Positions 1 through 12,325 of a stretch of DNA of 64,000 nt are shown one piece after another. This DNA is from Citrus sinensis (lineage: Eukaryota > Streptophyta > Magnoliopsida > Sapindales > Rutaceae), in the NCBI RefSeq assembly GCF_022201045.2, contig NC_068559.1, positions 28,217,501 to 28,281,500 of the forward strand. Direction: 5' to 3'. The notes beneath the pieces are model-generated. The model saw only the letters and a program-made list of their open reading frames with translations, ran no database searches and had not been told where the DNA came from. The position numbers and the translations under genes were made by a program. Each line of letters starts with the position of its first letter. Position 1 is the stretch's first letter.

Positions 1-2040
1 GAAATGCACTCTTTGACAACAAATTAGCTAGGTCTTCAAACACATTACTGCAGGTTATGTCACAATCTAAGTTAGCGTACATCTCCACCATAAAAGTTTT
101 CTGCCTGCAGAAGTCAACAAGAGCCTCCATGGCAACCTCCTGCTGCTGATATGAAGCCCCATGTCTGCTTTGTGCAAGCCGCAAGATCACACAGGAAAAG
201 AAAGCCTCAAGCTGTAGTTTCAGTTCAGTACGCAGATGGTGATACAGATTGAGAACAATGCTACATACCATTGAAAGAATAAGTGGGCTCATTGACAAAC
301 CAAATTGCATAAGGTTACGAAACAGTTCATCCTGAATCAAACTCAATAACCTTGGGTGACGCCGGATAGCAGGCCCACCCAATTCTATTGCTGAGTTAAT
401 CAAGCGCAAGGCAAAAAGAGGAACATCTTCATCCAATGCTATGGTATTAGACCTTGGGCCCATTGTCATATGCTCAGAAATATTTAATAAAGAACACAGG
501 AAGTGAAATATCTCCACCATGCAAGGGACTCCATATGGCTCTGTCATGAGATGCAGGTCATAAGAAACAGAATCCTTTCCAGTACTAGACCCATTCATAT
601 TTTCTTCCATCATAGTTGCTACAACACCTGAAGGTGAGACAAGATTTGCAAAGGATTGTTGACCCTCATATTCTGAACCACCATTGCCATTCTCCAATTG
701 TTTACCCCCAAAAGCATAATCAGTGTCCAGCCCACCAATCTGCATTGCATAATTCATCGACCATAAACCATGTCAGTGTTCAACCATAGAACAACAGATA
801 CGTTTCTCTATTCCGACAACAAAAAACTAGCTAGAGCTTGAGTTACAGTTACAGCCAACAACAACTGAACAAAAATGCAATCTCTAATAATAAAACGCAC
901 TAACTCAAAGCAAACCCAGTCAATCACCTGCAATCAATGGTGTCTGGCAGTCACCACTTATAAATTTTGGATTGAAAAGCACAACATAATTCCACCATGA
1001 TGCACTGAGTTGCCTAATCGAACCCACGGAAACAAGAAAAAACAGTAGAAAATCTTACATCTTCTGTATCTTACATTTTCTGCTGTTTGATTACCAAGAA
1101 GTATAAGGTACATATGAAGAGAATCAAATTACTGGCCAAATCCATTATCAAACCAATTAAAAACAATTCAACTCTATCATTTTTTTATTTCACCCCATAT
1201 TTTTTCCCCCACTTTCTAGCAACCATTGGACCCCCCCCCCCCCCCCCAACCCAAAATAAAATAAAAGACATATGAGGAAGGTGGAACATGTGTTTATACC
1301 TCCTGCTTGACAGCAGTAACTCCATTAACCAATGCATGTTCTGAGTTATCAACATCTGGAAGGTGTGAAAAAATACACCTGACAAGTTCATGCATAGTGT
1401 GGCGAGCAATCCTTTGTGACAACTCACCCTTATTTCCAGCTTGATGAACTATACGGAAACAAGTGTTTACTATGGTGCAAACATGCTGATTACTCAACAC
1501 GATGGATGCTTTGCTTTTCATACAAGCCAAAAGAACCTGAAGTATCTTCATCAGAACCACTTCCTCTGATGCAGGATCAGTCACTTCAAATCTGCAGCTA
1601 GTCACAGCATCTACTACCAAGTGCATAGCCTCTTCAACATTAATGCTGTTTTGATCAATCACGTCAAGAGATAAAATCTTGTACACGGAAGACAAAGCAA
1701 TACTAGTGATTGGTGCACCAGTTTCATCCGATCGAATCACATCTAGAAACGGCTGGAGATATGCAGCAGGGTTAATGGTATGCCATGGATGCTGCCATGA
1801 GAAGATTTGTTTCCGTAATGTCTTCAGAGACTGGATCAAAGAATGCTCCAGCTGATCATCACCTGACATATACTGACCCCCCCACCTTACACTTCTATTT
1901 CGTCTCATCACTGCCAACACGGCACCTACTTCTGAATTAATCATGCATGATAAAGTAGCTTTGTTTGAATAAGTTGCATCATACTCCTCGGGTTCTTCCT
2001 CAATAGCTTTGATTCCAGATTGTAACTTTAAACGCCCCAT
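1..2040 (-). CDS. GN: GNOM-type ARF guanine-nucleotide exchange factor, N-terminal part, cut by window edge
   Basis: The coding sequence starts at the ATG at 2040-2038. Exon 1 is 2040-1300 (247 codons); exon 2 begins at 740 after an AG acceptor and stays open to base 1. Exon 1 opens MGRLKLQSGIKAIEEEPEEY and holds RRNRSVRWGGQYMSGDDQLE and WQHPWHTINPAAYLQPFLDV, typical of plant GNOM; exon 2 opens IGGLDTDYAFGG. This is the DCB (dimerisation and cyclophilin-binding) region and the start of the HUS region. The catalytic Sec7 domain lies outside the window. GNOM loads GTP onto ARF GTPases in endomembrane recycling and is needed for polar PIN placement and embryo patterning (known for the family). 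The first intron (741-1299) contains a 17-C run near 1229-1248. Assignment to GNOM rather than GNL1 rests on near-identity to the remembered Arabidopsis N-terminus. Confidence 0.95.
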
Positions 2041-2740
2041 TTTGTAATCAATTCTGTCTTCAAACTAAACTTTACGTGTATCTATCAACTGCCTGCATAC
2101 CCTAGAAGATTGGAAAAGAAAATATAAAATAAATAAAACCAGAGCACACTCGTCAACTCTTTGACAAATTGAACAAAGCACGCTCTTCTATACATTCAGT
2201 TAGAACATAGACTTTGCCCAGAAGCTTCATCTGGCCAAACTAATAAAAGCAAATCTTTCCCCCCCACCCCACCCCAGCACCTGTTTTTTTGTAGTTATGA
2301 TCAATTATCTCCTGTGTATGAATATAGCAGAAATAAATAAATAAACAAATAGCGAAAGAAGCCAGAATGAAATTTATGCTTAATTCACAAATTAAAAATA
2401 TAACAAGAAATAAATGACGTCGTTTCAGTGGAACTAACCAGCAGAAGAAATTTCAACTAATAACCGCACTAAAAGCTCGAGGCGATAACTGAATGCATAA
2501 AGTTCTTATAAATGCTGGAAAATGCGAAGGAGAAATTAACTGTACTACCCAGATGGAGGTAAATAAATTGAGTGAGAATTGTGCAAGGGGAGAGGTAGAC
2601 TATGAACTAATACGCGAGATCGAGACACCTGGCTTACCTTGCCGGGTCCGACGACTGAGATCCGTCGAGGAACGACTCTACGAGAAAGGGAAAAATGAAA
2701 AATGTGATCGAGGAAAGCGAAGTGAGGCTGTTGAGACAGC
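2041..2740 (-). other. GNOM 5' leader with a noncoding intron
   Basis: Reading the minus strand, a leader exon from about 2740 to 2638 ends CCCGGCAAG before the donor GTAAGC. An intron of about 545 bases (2637-2093) follows, and a second leader piece from 2092 runs to the ATG. The acceptor context is TATGCAG|GC. A 5' UTR intron is known for Arabidopsis GNOM. The exact transcription start cannot be read from the sequence, so the 2740 end is approximate. Confidence 0.55.
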
Positions 2741-2832
2741 AGAGAAAATGAAAGTATTATGCATTATTACGAAAATGCCCCTGTAGAAATTAATTTTTTC
2801 AAAACAATTTCTCTACGAAGGATTTAAAATAA

Positions 2833-3034
2833 AAATAATGATACAGTCACAAACTCTCGTACAAATTTATTTTGTACAAATTAATATGATATGATAAGAT
2901 TGGTTGAATTAAATATCACTTGGTCCACATGATTTATTTTTATTAATTTATATTTTCATTCAACCAATGAATTAATGTCACGTCAGTTTGTACAAAATAA
3001 GTTTGTATAAGAGTTTATGGTTGTATCATTACTC
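2833..3034. mobile_element. 202-bp Mutator-like MITE, copy 1
   Basis: A near-perfect foldback whose arms carry AAACTCTCGTACAAATTTAT and, reversed on the other side, its counterpart. The ends read AAATAATGATA and TATCATTACTC. The element is flanked by the 9-bp direct repeat TTAAAATAA (2824-2832 and 3035-3043), the target-site size expected of Mutator-like elements. There is no coding capacity. A second copy of identical length lies at 19822-20023. Confidence 0.85.
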
Positions 3035-3399
3035 TTAAAATAATGTAATCGGAGTGGGTTGTCATTTCCCAAATACGGATTTTGTCGATTAAGGGTTGGA
3101 TTTGGAATTGAGAATTGAGGTTGGGTTGCAGAAATTTAAAAGTTATAATATTAAAGTACTTAATAAATATTAGTTGCTGTAATTTAAAAGTTATGTTGAT
3201 ATAATTTTTTATGTATATAATAAAAATTTATTATATCTTTAATATTTTTGTTAAAATTATTATTTAAAAATTATATCTACTATATACTCTTAACTTTTAT
3301 TTTATAATTATAGTCTTTTTAACTTCAAAAAGGCAAAAATTCCTACTTTCGAGTTACAATTTGTTGTAGAATAAAATATATAACTATGAAATAAAAATT

Positions 3400-3727
3400 T
3401 GGGAAAATGATTGATAGCCCCCTAACGTTTGAGATAAAAGACATAAAAATCCATAATGTTTAAAAAAAAAACATATAACTCCCAAATCTTGTTAATTTTC
3501 AGTCTATTTTAACTCAAAAAATGGTAATATTGTCTATTTATTTAAAAAAAATACACTTTTATTTACAAGAAATTATGTGTAAAATTTCCAAAATCGTCTT
3601 CCTCCCTAAAATCACAACTATCACAACTGAAAATTAACAGATTTTGTCGGTTATATATCTTTTTTAAAACATTAAAGGGTTTTATATCTTTTTTCTCAAA
3701 CGTTGAGGGACTAACAATCTTTTTTCC
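3400..3727. mobile_element. 328-bp foldback MITE with 8-bp target duplication
   Basis: Left arm (about 3400-3505) and right arm (about 3622-3727) are inverted copies; CCTAACGTTTGAG on the left matches CTCAAACGTTGAGG on the right. TAAAAATT flanks both sides (3392-3399 and 3728-3735). An 8-bp duplication points to hAT or a related superfamily. It has no ORF of its own. Confidence 0.7.
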
Positions 3728-4096
3728 TAAAAATTAAGGTAGTGACTTAAATGTTGAAGGGTTCATGGCGGAAAAACTTCTGACAATTCTTAGCATCCTC
3801 TGTGATTTCATATGTTCATGGTTATTTACTAATGGTTGCAAAGCATTCTTGACGATTGGCAACCCGTTTCATCATCAAATAAATTTAATGTTAATGCAGG
3901 GATCTGGTATCGAGTTACTAACCAACTTAACTGGATTTCTACATCAACATTACATGCTCTTAACTTTTATTTCATAATTATAACATTTTTTCAACAGTAG
4001 TTGTAACTCGAAAACAAGCATTTTTACCTATTTGGAGTTAAAAGATTTATTCCAAAACAATGTGTTTCGGTAAAGGTAAAAATTAAAAAAAAAAAA

Positions 4097-4905
4097 GAAA
4101 TTATCATTGCACCACCTTTATTTTCCCTTATGTTCATCCAACCACTATAAAATTTTGACATGTATTTTGCACCACCTTTCTTTTTACATTTGTATCAACT
4201 AGCTACTTTTGCATTAACACTATTAAATAATTTTAATAAAATAACAATTTTACCCCTACATAAATTGAAAGACTATTTTATCTTATAAAAACTTTTAAAA
4301 ATAAAAATTATAATCATAAAAATATCACTAAATTTAATAAAAAATAAATCACAAATAGAGGTGCTCAACAGATTTTTACTAAATTTAGATTTTACAAAAT
4401 TTTAATAATTATTTTTATTAAAAATTATAATTTTAAAATTTTTTAATAAAAATAAATGAATTTATTTATTAAAAAATTATAATTTTGTAAAACTTTATTA
4501 AAATAACTGAATTTATTTCGTAAAAGAATAAATCCTAAAATTTTAATAATTTAGGGGATTTTTATTAAATCCAAAAATTTTGTAATTATTTTTATAATTA
4601 TAATTTTATATTAAAATAATTTTTATTAAAAATAAAAATTCTAATTTTGGGATTTATTTTTATTAAATTTATGGATATTTTTATCAGTATATATATAATT
4701 TTTTAAATTTTTTATAAAATAAAATGGTCTTTTAATTTATTTGGGGGTAAAATTATCATTTCATTAAAATTATTTAATAGTGTTAATGTAAAAGTTGCTA
4801 GTTGATACAAATGTGAAAAGAAAAGTGGTGCAAATTACATATTAAAATTTTGTAGTGGTTGGATGAATATAAGGCAAAATAAAAGTAGTGTAATGATAAT
4901 TTTTC
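4097..4905. mobile_element. 809-bp MITE with long inverted-repeat arms
   Basis: Arms of roughly 180-190 bp (about 4097-4285 and 4720-4905) are inverted copies. AAATTATCATTGCACCACC at the left end pairs with GTAGTGTAATGATAATTTTTC-type sequence at the right end, and TTGTATCAACTAGC pairs with GCTAGTTGATACAA. The centre is almost pure A/T and is itself full of small AAATTTTAATAA-type palindromes. Poly-A tracts at both edges hide any target duplication. A read-through transcript would fold into a long hairpin. Confidence 0.7.
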
Positions 4906-6151
4906 AAAAAAAAAAAAAAAGAAACAAGTTATAACCATTAATTACAAGATATGTCATATGTAGATATATCCTTAAAAGTTGAGCAAAATCTCAACTCGAC
5001 GCTTAATCTTAATCCTCTGTACATTCAACCCATTACTAGGAGTTTCATTAAAATAACATGTGGAGAATGATGTCTTTTACTTTTTTTCCCTCAATTAAAA
5101 TTTACAAGTGGTCATTGTTTGTAATTTAATCCCTAATGCATTATTAGTCCAATCGGATATTCCACGAAATTACACTTCCGTTAGATCGATTTTACTTGTT
5201 AATGCCGGTATCAGATCCATTTGTGCTTGATCACTCGTCGAATTGAGCAAAATTTTAAAGCCAAAACTAAACAGTAAATTAAACTGCCTTGAGTTTGAAT
5301 CTGCTTGTAATATATGAAATTTTCGATTCTAATTGATACATAAGATTCATAGTTATTAGTTTAAATCTAAAGATTAGCTCATTCTCTACCTATTTATTCT
5401 GCAATTTTGCTTAAAAATGTGCGAATTGTTCATATTTTTTTCTTTAGATTCTGTCATAAAACCATAGATACAATGCAAGACCATCATATAAATAGATAAA
5501 TTATAGCTGTCTAACCTCAATTCCAACCTAATTCTTAAACAATAGAGCCTGGAACACTCTGCCAGATTATAGCGTCAGTGCACCATGACTTGCTATCATT
5601 AAACGGCAACGTCACGATGAAGCCACGGCTTTGGAAGGTGATTGCTCCATTTCTAATTGTTGTTGGTATTGATAATTGCACCGTCAGATAGATCGCAAGA
5701 AAAAGATTCTAAAGCTACTGTAGTGCAATATTTGGGTAGTTTTTTTTTTTTTTCCAGCAACTTTGGCCGACGACGGTACTTGTTGATTTCATTTTTATTT
5801 TATTTTTTTTGCTGTAATGAAATTTAAATATTTATTTTAAAAATTTGAAAAGTATAATTAATTTTTTTATAAATTACAGGAATATTAAAGTGTTTAAGAA
5901 ATACTTACGGGCTATAAGTTTACAGCCACAACTATCTCACTACAGTACCAAACGTGCCTTAGCAAAAAGAATAAAAGAAGACTTGCTTCGTTGACAAGTA
6001 GTATAAATGTAAAGTGAAAGAGTAAATAACTAGAGCAGCCACCAGTTCACTATATAGAAACAGAAATGTATTCCGTTTCGCCTCCTATCGCCCTCTGCAC
6101 TAAAAATAGAAATTGCTAACATTGTCAGCACCTGCTTTATCATCAAATTAA
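4906..6151. other. AT-rich spacer, no gene seen
   Basis: No supported coding or RNA gene. A stretch near 5905-5950 (ACTACAGTACCAAACGTGCC) looks like one end of a small transposon, but I could not find a matching inverted end. Confidence 0.4.
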
Positions 6152-6902
6152 TCAACCAATTCGAAGCACCGGGACCTTGCGGCGTGCCGATAATAATTCA
6201 TTCATCTGGGAAATTTGAAGCAAGAGCTGACTAATTTTCTGCAAAACCATTTTAAATGGTAAGAGTCGCGCCAGTTTAAACTCTGTTAATTCGTTCTAGC
6301 CATATAAAAACAATTGAGCATAAAGGCAACTCAATGATCGATGATTTTCACTCTTTATATATATATATATATATAAAGAAACGAACCTCGTCTTTCTCTT
6401 TGACCAAGACAATTAAACGGTTGTTCTCTTCCTGAAATTTTCTACGCCACGTCCTCCGCACTTTTGCATACACAAAAGCTAGCAACACAGCCGCCACAAC
6501 TCCAGTCACCGATGCAAAGGAACAAAACCCACCGATATATGCCGCATGGTAACGAAACTTAGCAGCAATTCTTGCAATCCCAAACCTCAGATTCTCAAAA
6601 CGTGGCCTCCAAGCTGAGCTTGAACTATTATCCGTAGCTAATCCATTAGACAATAAAGAAAGCGAAGAAGCCGATGATGGCGAATTTGGCACTTCATGCT
6701 GATCTTGAGTAATTGTTTGTAAGCCTTCATGCTGGCTAGGAGGAAAGAATGAAACACTATCTTGAAGATAATTGTCTCTAATTGCTGCCATATCCCATTC
6801 TCTTGATGGGGTTCTTGTGGACCGTATACGCAGAGAAGGTGACTGGACTTGCTCCCATTCGTCCAAGTTCAAGCCTTCATCTGGAATTTGATAATTATCC
6901 AT
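6152..6902 (-). CDS. DUF6821-like single-pass membrane protein, 200 aa
   Basis: Exon 1 is 6902-6387 (172 codons) and exon 2 is 6238-6152 (28 codons plus stop), in phase. The acidic N-terminus has the LDEWEQV motif, then a Ser-rich linker, one hydrophobic segment at about residues 121-147, a basic stretch (RRTWRRKF) and a charged helix. Exon 2 supplies the C-terminus KISQLLLQISQMNELLSARR, which matches the conserved tail of this plant family (typically SRAARLNEAFS..RRVP). The function of the family is not known to me. The donor is the weak GAG|GTTCGT, and the intron begins in a (TA)n run; reading through instead gives a 184-aa form with a tail of alternating Ile and Tyr. The second exon is inferred from family resemblance. 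Confidence 0.75.
6355..6376. repeat. (TA)n microsatellite in an intron
   Basis: An alternating TA run of about 20 bases lies just inside the first intron of the DUF6821-like gene, close to the donor site. Confidence 0.9.
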
Positions 6903-7636
6903 TTTGAGTCAGTGCACTGACAATAGCTCTAAATTAAAAAATTAAGTGTATTTATGTTACTGTGTATGAGCCATTTGCTGCTTGGCAATTAGAATGATAG
7001 TGATTTTTTAAAATATCTAGTGAAAGGATATTTTCGGTAGAATTTTATGAAAAATATCTTAACTGGAACTAAAGCCTCTGTCTATTAGGTTGATTTGACA
7101 TGTGGGCCAGCGGTGCTTGTATCTTGTAAGGTCTCAAACCATCTGTTAATGGCGTCAACTTTGTCAGTTTGTCGGTGGTCACTGGGATGGCAACAATTGT
7201 TCAGCGAAATTCTGTAGAAGAGATAAGGCCAACGGGTCTTGCTAATACTGACCTTACATTTAATATAAGGTATAGTAATGTTAAAATCAAGTAATTAGCG
7301 ATATCTAAGCATACATTACGTTAAATACAAGATAATCGTGCACAAGGGAGAGTATCATGAGTACCCGCCCCATAGCCTAGCCAAGCGACATCATTGCGCC
7401 TTGCGATTGCCTCCTTACCCTAACATTTTTTCCCCGAGCGAGAGAATATGCGGCATAATTTGTGGTGAGAGAAGCGCAATTTTTTTTTCTCTCTTTTTTT
7501 AACTTGTGATTTGATAGTGTCATGTGATTGTCATTACATGATTTATTAGTCCGTTAACTACTATTTATCATGATTTACTAGTCTGTTAACTACTTGTTGT
7601 CTTTTCGGTTGCCTGCGGTTACTCTTGGAATTGGTA
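6903..7636. other. Spacer and promoter side of the DUF6821-like gene
   Basis: No gene seen. The part next to 6902 should hold the minus-strand promoter and leader of the membrane-protein gene, but no clear TATA box stands out. Confidence 0.35.
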
Positions 7637-8184
7637 ACTTTTCCGTTGGCCGGAGAATCACAAAAGATACAAGGGTGCTTGAGGCATTCTGAGAGGTACT
7701 ACGAGCAGTAGTCTCAGATTCTAGCTAACAAGATGCTGCACTTTTGTCATCCGATTCGCTTATAATGTACAGGTGAAGAAAGAGATGACGGAAGAAGATT
7801 TTATCCGTAGTAATGGGCATATCAACGGAGGCAACGATCTACCACGAGAATTCCTATCAGAGCTGTACCATTCAATTTGCAAGAATGAGATTGGCACAAC
7901 TCCAGAACAAGGTGCTGGTTTCCCGGAGATGACCCAAAGTTGCTGGATTGATCTAATGCGGAAGTCTAAGAAAACAGCTCCGTTTATTGTAGCTGATGGC
8001 AGAGCTTACCTTGACCGTGATGTGTTTGCCACATGTCGGGCCCAACACTTGCCGCTATTTCTGTTATATTTGATCATGCAGAATATGAAGAAGTTTACCA
8101 GACATGTATTGATGGATTCTTAACTGATGCAAAAATTCCAGCCTGCCATCATCTGGAAGATGCGCTTGATGATCTCATACATGT
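7637..8184 (+). pseudogene. Broken fragment of a GNOM Sec7 domain
   Basis: The longest open stretch (7773-8123) contains KKEMTEEDFIRSNGHINGGN, LPREFLSELYHSICKNEIGT, TPEQGAGFPEMTQ and KKTAPFIVADGRAYLDRDVF, a near copy of the second half of the GNOM Sec7 domain and the start of HDS1. Upstream, GESQKIQ, VLEAF, ERYYEQ and SQILANK-like pieces occur in shifting frames with stops after EAF and EQ. About 21-24 bases encoding LNTDQHN are missing before 7773. Downstream, a shift near 8030 moves the reading to AAISVIFDHAEYEEVYQTC and then HHLEDALDDL, where homology ends. It lacks the rest of the gene, so it is a dead fragment. It is inverted relative to GNOM and lies about 5 kb beyond that gene's 5' end. 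Confidence 0.9.
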
Positions 8185-9586
8185 TTAGAATCGATTGGGT
8201 TATTCAATGATAATAGTTGTGGCTCACCACTTGCATCCTGCAGGCCAGCGAGCGAGATGGCATTAAATTATCGTCGCTGCCGAGAATTAAGGGTGCATTT
8301 AAGATTAATGTTGGATATATATAGGTTAAAAGTTACGTTATTAAAGACCAGTTGTTGTTTGGAAGTTAGAACATCTTCAAAAATCTTTATAAATTTCACT
8401 TTTTAAATATTTATTTGTTTACTTACGTGTTAAATAGAAGAATGAAAAAATATTTTATTCTCCAAAAAATTCTTCAAATAAAAATAAGTTAATATTATTT
8501 TAATCATATAATTATGTTTTTAAAATAAAAATTAATAGCAATTAAAGTATTTCTCTCTCTTTCTCTAGTAAAAAGTAATAAAATATAAATTGAAGAAAGA
8601 GAAAGCAACTCTCCAAATTTGAAAAGAAAGAACCATTTTTTATTTGAAGAATTTTAATTAAAATGTCTTTTGGAGATTTAAATGTTGATGTGGCACTTCA
8701 AAAATAAATAATAAAATCTTATTTGAAGAACATTTTGGTGATGCTTTTATATTGATATGATTTTTCACTTATGTGATGGAAAATCTATTATATTTTTCAT
8801 AATTTTGTCAAAATTATTATTTAAAATTTATATTTACTACATATTATTAGTTTTTGTTTCATAATCACAAATTTTTTTTTATATATCAATTGTAATTTAA
8901 AAGGTACAATACGTTAATTTCAAACAGGAATGCAAGTCCAAAAAAGAGATCATTGTCAATGCTTTTTCATTTTATAAAAAAAATATTTATCATGTTAATA
9001 GGGATGGCAATTAGTCGAGTCTATATATGTGTATGATTTATTCAACAAGTGATGCTTGAACTTCTATATGTATCATTTAGGGATTTTTAATTTTATGTCT
9101 GTAATATATGTCGTTGCAACTTACATTGCACTGGAAATCATTTTGGATTTATATATATGCATTTTATGGTTGCTTACTGCTATCTTCAGTTCAATTTACT
9201 AGCTTATTATTAGCTGAGACAAAATGTAAACGATTGGCCGCTTAATTTGAAGCAACATGACGGTTGTATCAAGTTCTATCATTTTTCCAGTTTGGTCTCT
9301 ATAGAATTTATAAAATATACAAAATTTTTAAAGTGCTTACAAATAGGTCCTTCATTATTTATTAATAGTTATTATATTATTACTTTTATTCTTATTATTG
9401 TTATTATTATAATAGATACAAATAATAATAAGGACAACAATTAACGAATGATATTTTAGTAATCTGTAACAATCAATTCTGATTTCAAAATATAGTAAAT
9501 ATATTAATAGGAATACAATTTATTCTAATTTCAATTATGATAGCTTAAGTAAAAAATTTATTTTAATTTTCATTCATCATTCTCAT
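8185..9586. other. AT-rich spacer with a probable degenerate MITE
   Basis: Between about 8370 and 8735 the two sides look like old inverted copies: CTCCAAAAAATTCTTCAAAT on the left corresponds to ATTTGAAGAATTTTAATTAA and TTTGGAG on the right. Edges and target duplication are unclear. No gene is seen in the rest. Confidence 0.4.
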
Positions 9587-10612
9587 TGGGGGTGGGCAAA
9601 ATTGGGTTCCGATCAACATGATCGGGTTTCGTGTTGGTCGAGTTGGACAAAAATTAATCCGAATGCAACCTGAACTCATAATTCAATCTGATCTAATTCG
9701 ATGTATATATCAGATCGGGTCAAAAACTTGGATTGAATTAGAATAGGATCATGTTCGGATTAGATACAAATCGAGTTGAGTTCAGGTTATTTTGGGTCAA
9801 TTTGGGTCAGTAGAAATTAGATCAAATAAAAATTGGGTCAATTTGAGTCAAATCCGGATAATGCAATTTTGAGCCTTTTTTTTTTCTATTTTTGCGGTTT
9901 TTAGATTGGTTTTAAGCCGTTTTTCTTAATTATAGTCCTTTTTACCAATTTTCAACCACAAAAAAAGTTATGAAATCAAATGAATAAAAAATAAAATTAA
10001 TACAAAGTTCAAACTTGATAAAAATTAAAATTAGTACTCAGGTCGACTACTGGAATCGGGTTGTACTTGCAGTAGTTGTCGGGTTGTTTGGAGCTTGGAC
10101 AGATTCGGCGATGTGGAGTGGCAGATCGGTGGTAGCAAATCGAGTTGCAACAGTTCCCGCAGTAGCAGAGTATTTGGCGATGACTGTGATTGTGACCCGT
10201 GAAGAGAGTTCCTGACTTTTTGAGATGTGTGTGCGACGTGTGCGTGAAACCGTGACCGTGAGGGGTGTGCAAAGTGTTCTTGGCTTCTTTTCTTCTTGAG
10301 ATGAGAAGTTGGGGGAGGGAGAAGGTTGTGGCTGTGGCCGTTGGTGGCGTGTTGTGAGTGTAAGGCTATGACTGTGAGTGTTGTGTGTGTTTTGTGTAAT
10401 GTGTAATCTAATATGTATTATGATCTGTTGTGTGTGTAGTGTGCGTGCGTTTAGATTTAGTTTTTTTTTTTAATTTTAAAGCAACTCAATTGGGTTTTCG
10501 GATTAGATCGTATTAAGAAGAATTCATCTGATAAGGTTTCATTAACAACTTGATCCAATCTGTGCCTGAAATTTTTTGGATTAGATTGGGTCAGATATTT
10601 TGCCCACCCCTA
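9587..10612. mobile_element. Non-autonomous hAT element, 1,026 bp
   Basis: Ends are TGGGGGTGGGCAAAA and TTTTGCCCACCCCTA, inverted with one mismatch near the tip, and the element is flanked by a perfect 8-bp duplication ATTCTCAT (9579-9586, 10613-10620). Subterminal copies of TTGGGTCA-type motifs (9800-9850) fit hAT transposase-binding regions. No transposase ORF is present. The interior at about 10030-10440 is clearly more GC-rich and non-repetitive than the ends and may be captured sequence. Confidence 0.85.
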
Positions 10613-10932
10613 ATTCTCATTCCAACCCATTTCAATTTTCAACTGCTAAGCAAGCAATAAATGTAATTTTATTGAAGGCTAAAGTTGCAGGGGTGAACAA
10701 ATTTGAGTTCAGAACAAATTCATATCAACCCCATTGGGTTTCGACTTGATCAACATGGAAAAGAGTAATTAGAATTTGTATATGTTACAGAATCTGTTAC
10801 GTACACACCCATTGGTGGAAGGACACACATGCACAAAAGTGAGAAATTGCTTACCAAATGCACCCTTTGTAAAGCTGGCTAAGGCGCAGCTGTTAGGTAC
10901 AGCGTCTGCAACGTAGCCTCGTCCCTTTGTAT

Positions 10933-11959
10933 TAGGGATGGCAATGGGGAGGGGAGGGGACCAATCTCCCCGTATCCATCCACGATATTTTGCGTATGTC
11001 CCCGTCCTCTCCCCGTCTCCGTCAGAATTATTTGAAAGAATCTTCATCCCCTCCCCAAATAATAACAGGGGATCCCCAAGGGTTCCCGATCCCCGAATAA
11101 CTAATACATTTTTTATTTTCGATTTTGAGTTAATCATATTAAAATAAAAATTTCAAATAAAAGGAAATTTTGAGATATATCTTATATTAATATCCATTAC
11201 AAAAGTAACATACATTAAGTTAGTAAGTAATGCAGCATGTAAGGGATACAAACTTATTTTACAAACTATCGTGAATAAATTAATAGTCTAATACAAAATT
11301 GTTATAAATAAAATCAAATTTAGATTCAAAATTAACTTTTTCAATGGTGGTGTGGGCACTTTATAAATGTGGACTATTCCCTTTACAACATAATAGTTAA
11401 GTCGGAGCAAATCAAGAGCAAATATTAGATTGGATTAGATTAGATTAGGTTAGATTAAATTAGATATTAAAATTGTGATTCGCTGTGAGCAATTATAACA
11501 TCTAAAAATAAATAAAAAATAGATTTAAGTTTAAAACATTTAATGAATATTAAAATTAAAACAAAATTTTTGGGCTAATAGAATTTACTCGGTTTTTTTA
11601 ATGTCCCAAATAAAAATTTAGGACTTTAATTAGTTAATTAGGCCTAAAAGTTTAATAATATAAATATTTTAATATTTGTTATTTTTACCAATATTTATAA
11701 TTTTATAATTTAAATTTTATTATTTATTTACTAGTAATTTTAAAAAATAAAAATAAAATTAAAAATTAAAATGGGAAAATGGGTAGGGGATGAGGATTCC
11801 ACCTCATCCCCGTCCCCTCCCCGAATAAGAAATTGGATAAAAAAATTTTTCTATTCTTTCCTTAAATAAAAAATTAAGTATGAAATTATCTCTATACCCT
11901 TCTCAAATGAAAAAAATCTCTGAATGTACTCGTCTCCGTGAGAATTTTTACCATCCCTA
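10933..11959. mobile_element. Non-autonomous hAT element, 1,027 bp
   Basis: Begins TAGGGATGGCAATGGGGAGG and ends TTTTTACCATCCCTA. The imperfect 8-bp flanks are CTTTGTAT (10925-10932) and ATTTGTAC (11960-11967), sharing TTTGTA. CCCCGTCC/CTCCCCG subterminal motifs occur near both ends (10970-11060 and 11800-11825). The AT-rich interior codes for nothing recognisable. It lies about 370 bp upstream of the TATA box of the CSC1-like gene. Confidence 0.75.
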
Positions 11960-12325
11960 ATTTGTACAGGAGTTTAAACTTTAAATACCTGTACTTTGAT
12001 CGGCCCATTGTATGTAAAACGGGTGGGTCCAGCAAATGTTTCTTCAGCATCAAGTTTCAAGAAGCATTTGGTTGGCGGGTGGTTCTATTTTGAGCGCTTG
12101 ATTAGTCGTTACAGTTAACAGACCTCATCCCGTCGACAAACTCCAAGTGGCAAGTACCAACAATTTCCTGCACGCAAACTCAATATCGGATTCCCCAAAA
12201 TATCTCCACTTGACCGCCATGAAATTTCCAGAAACCGTTGATTAAAATTTCAAATCACGACACGACAAATTAAAAAGGCACGGCACGACAAATTCGGTGT
12301 TGCTGAATGAGCTAATTGTGTACAG

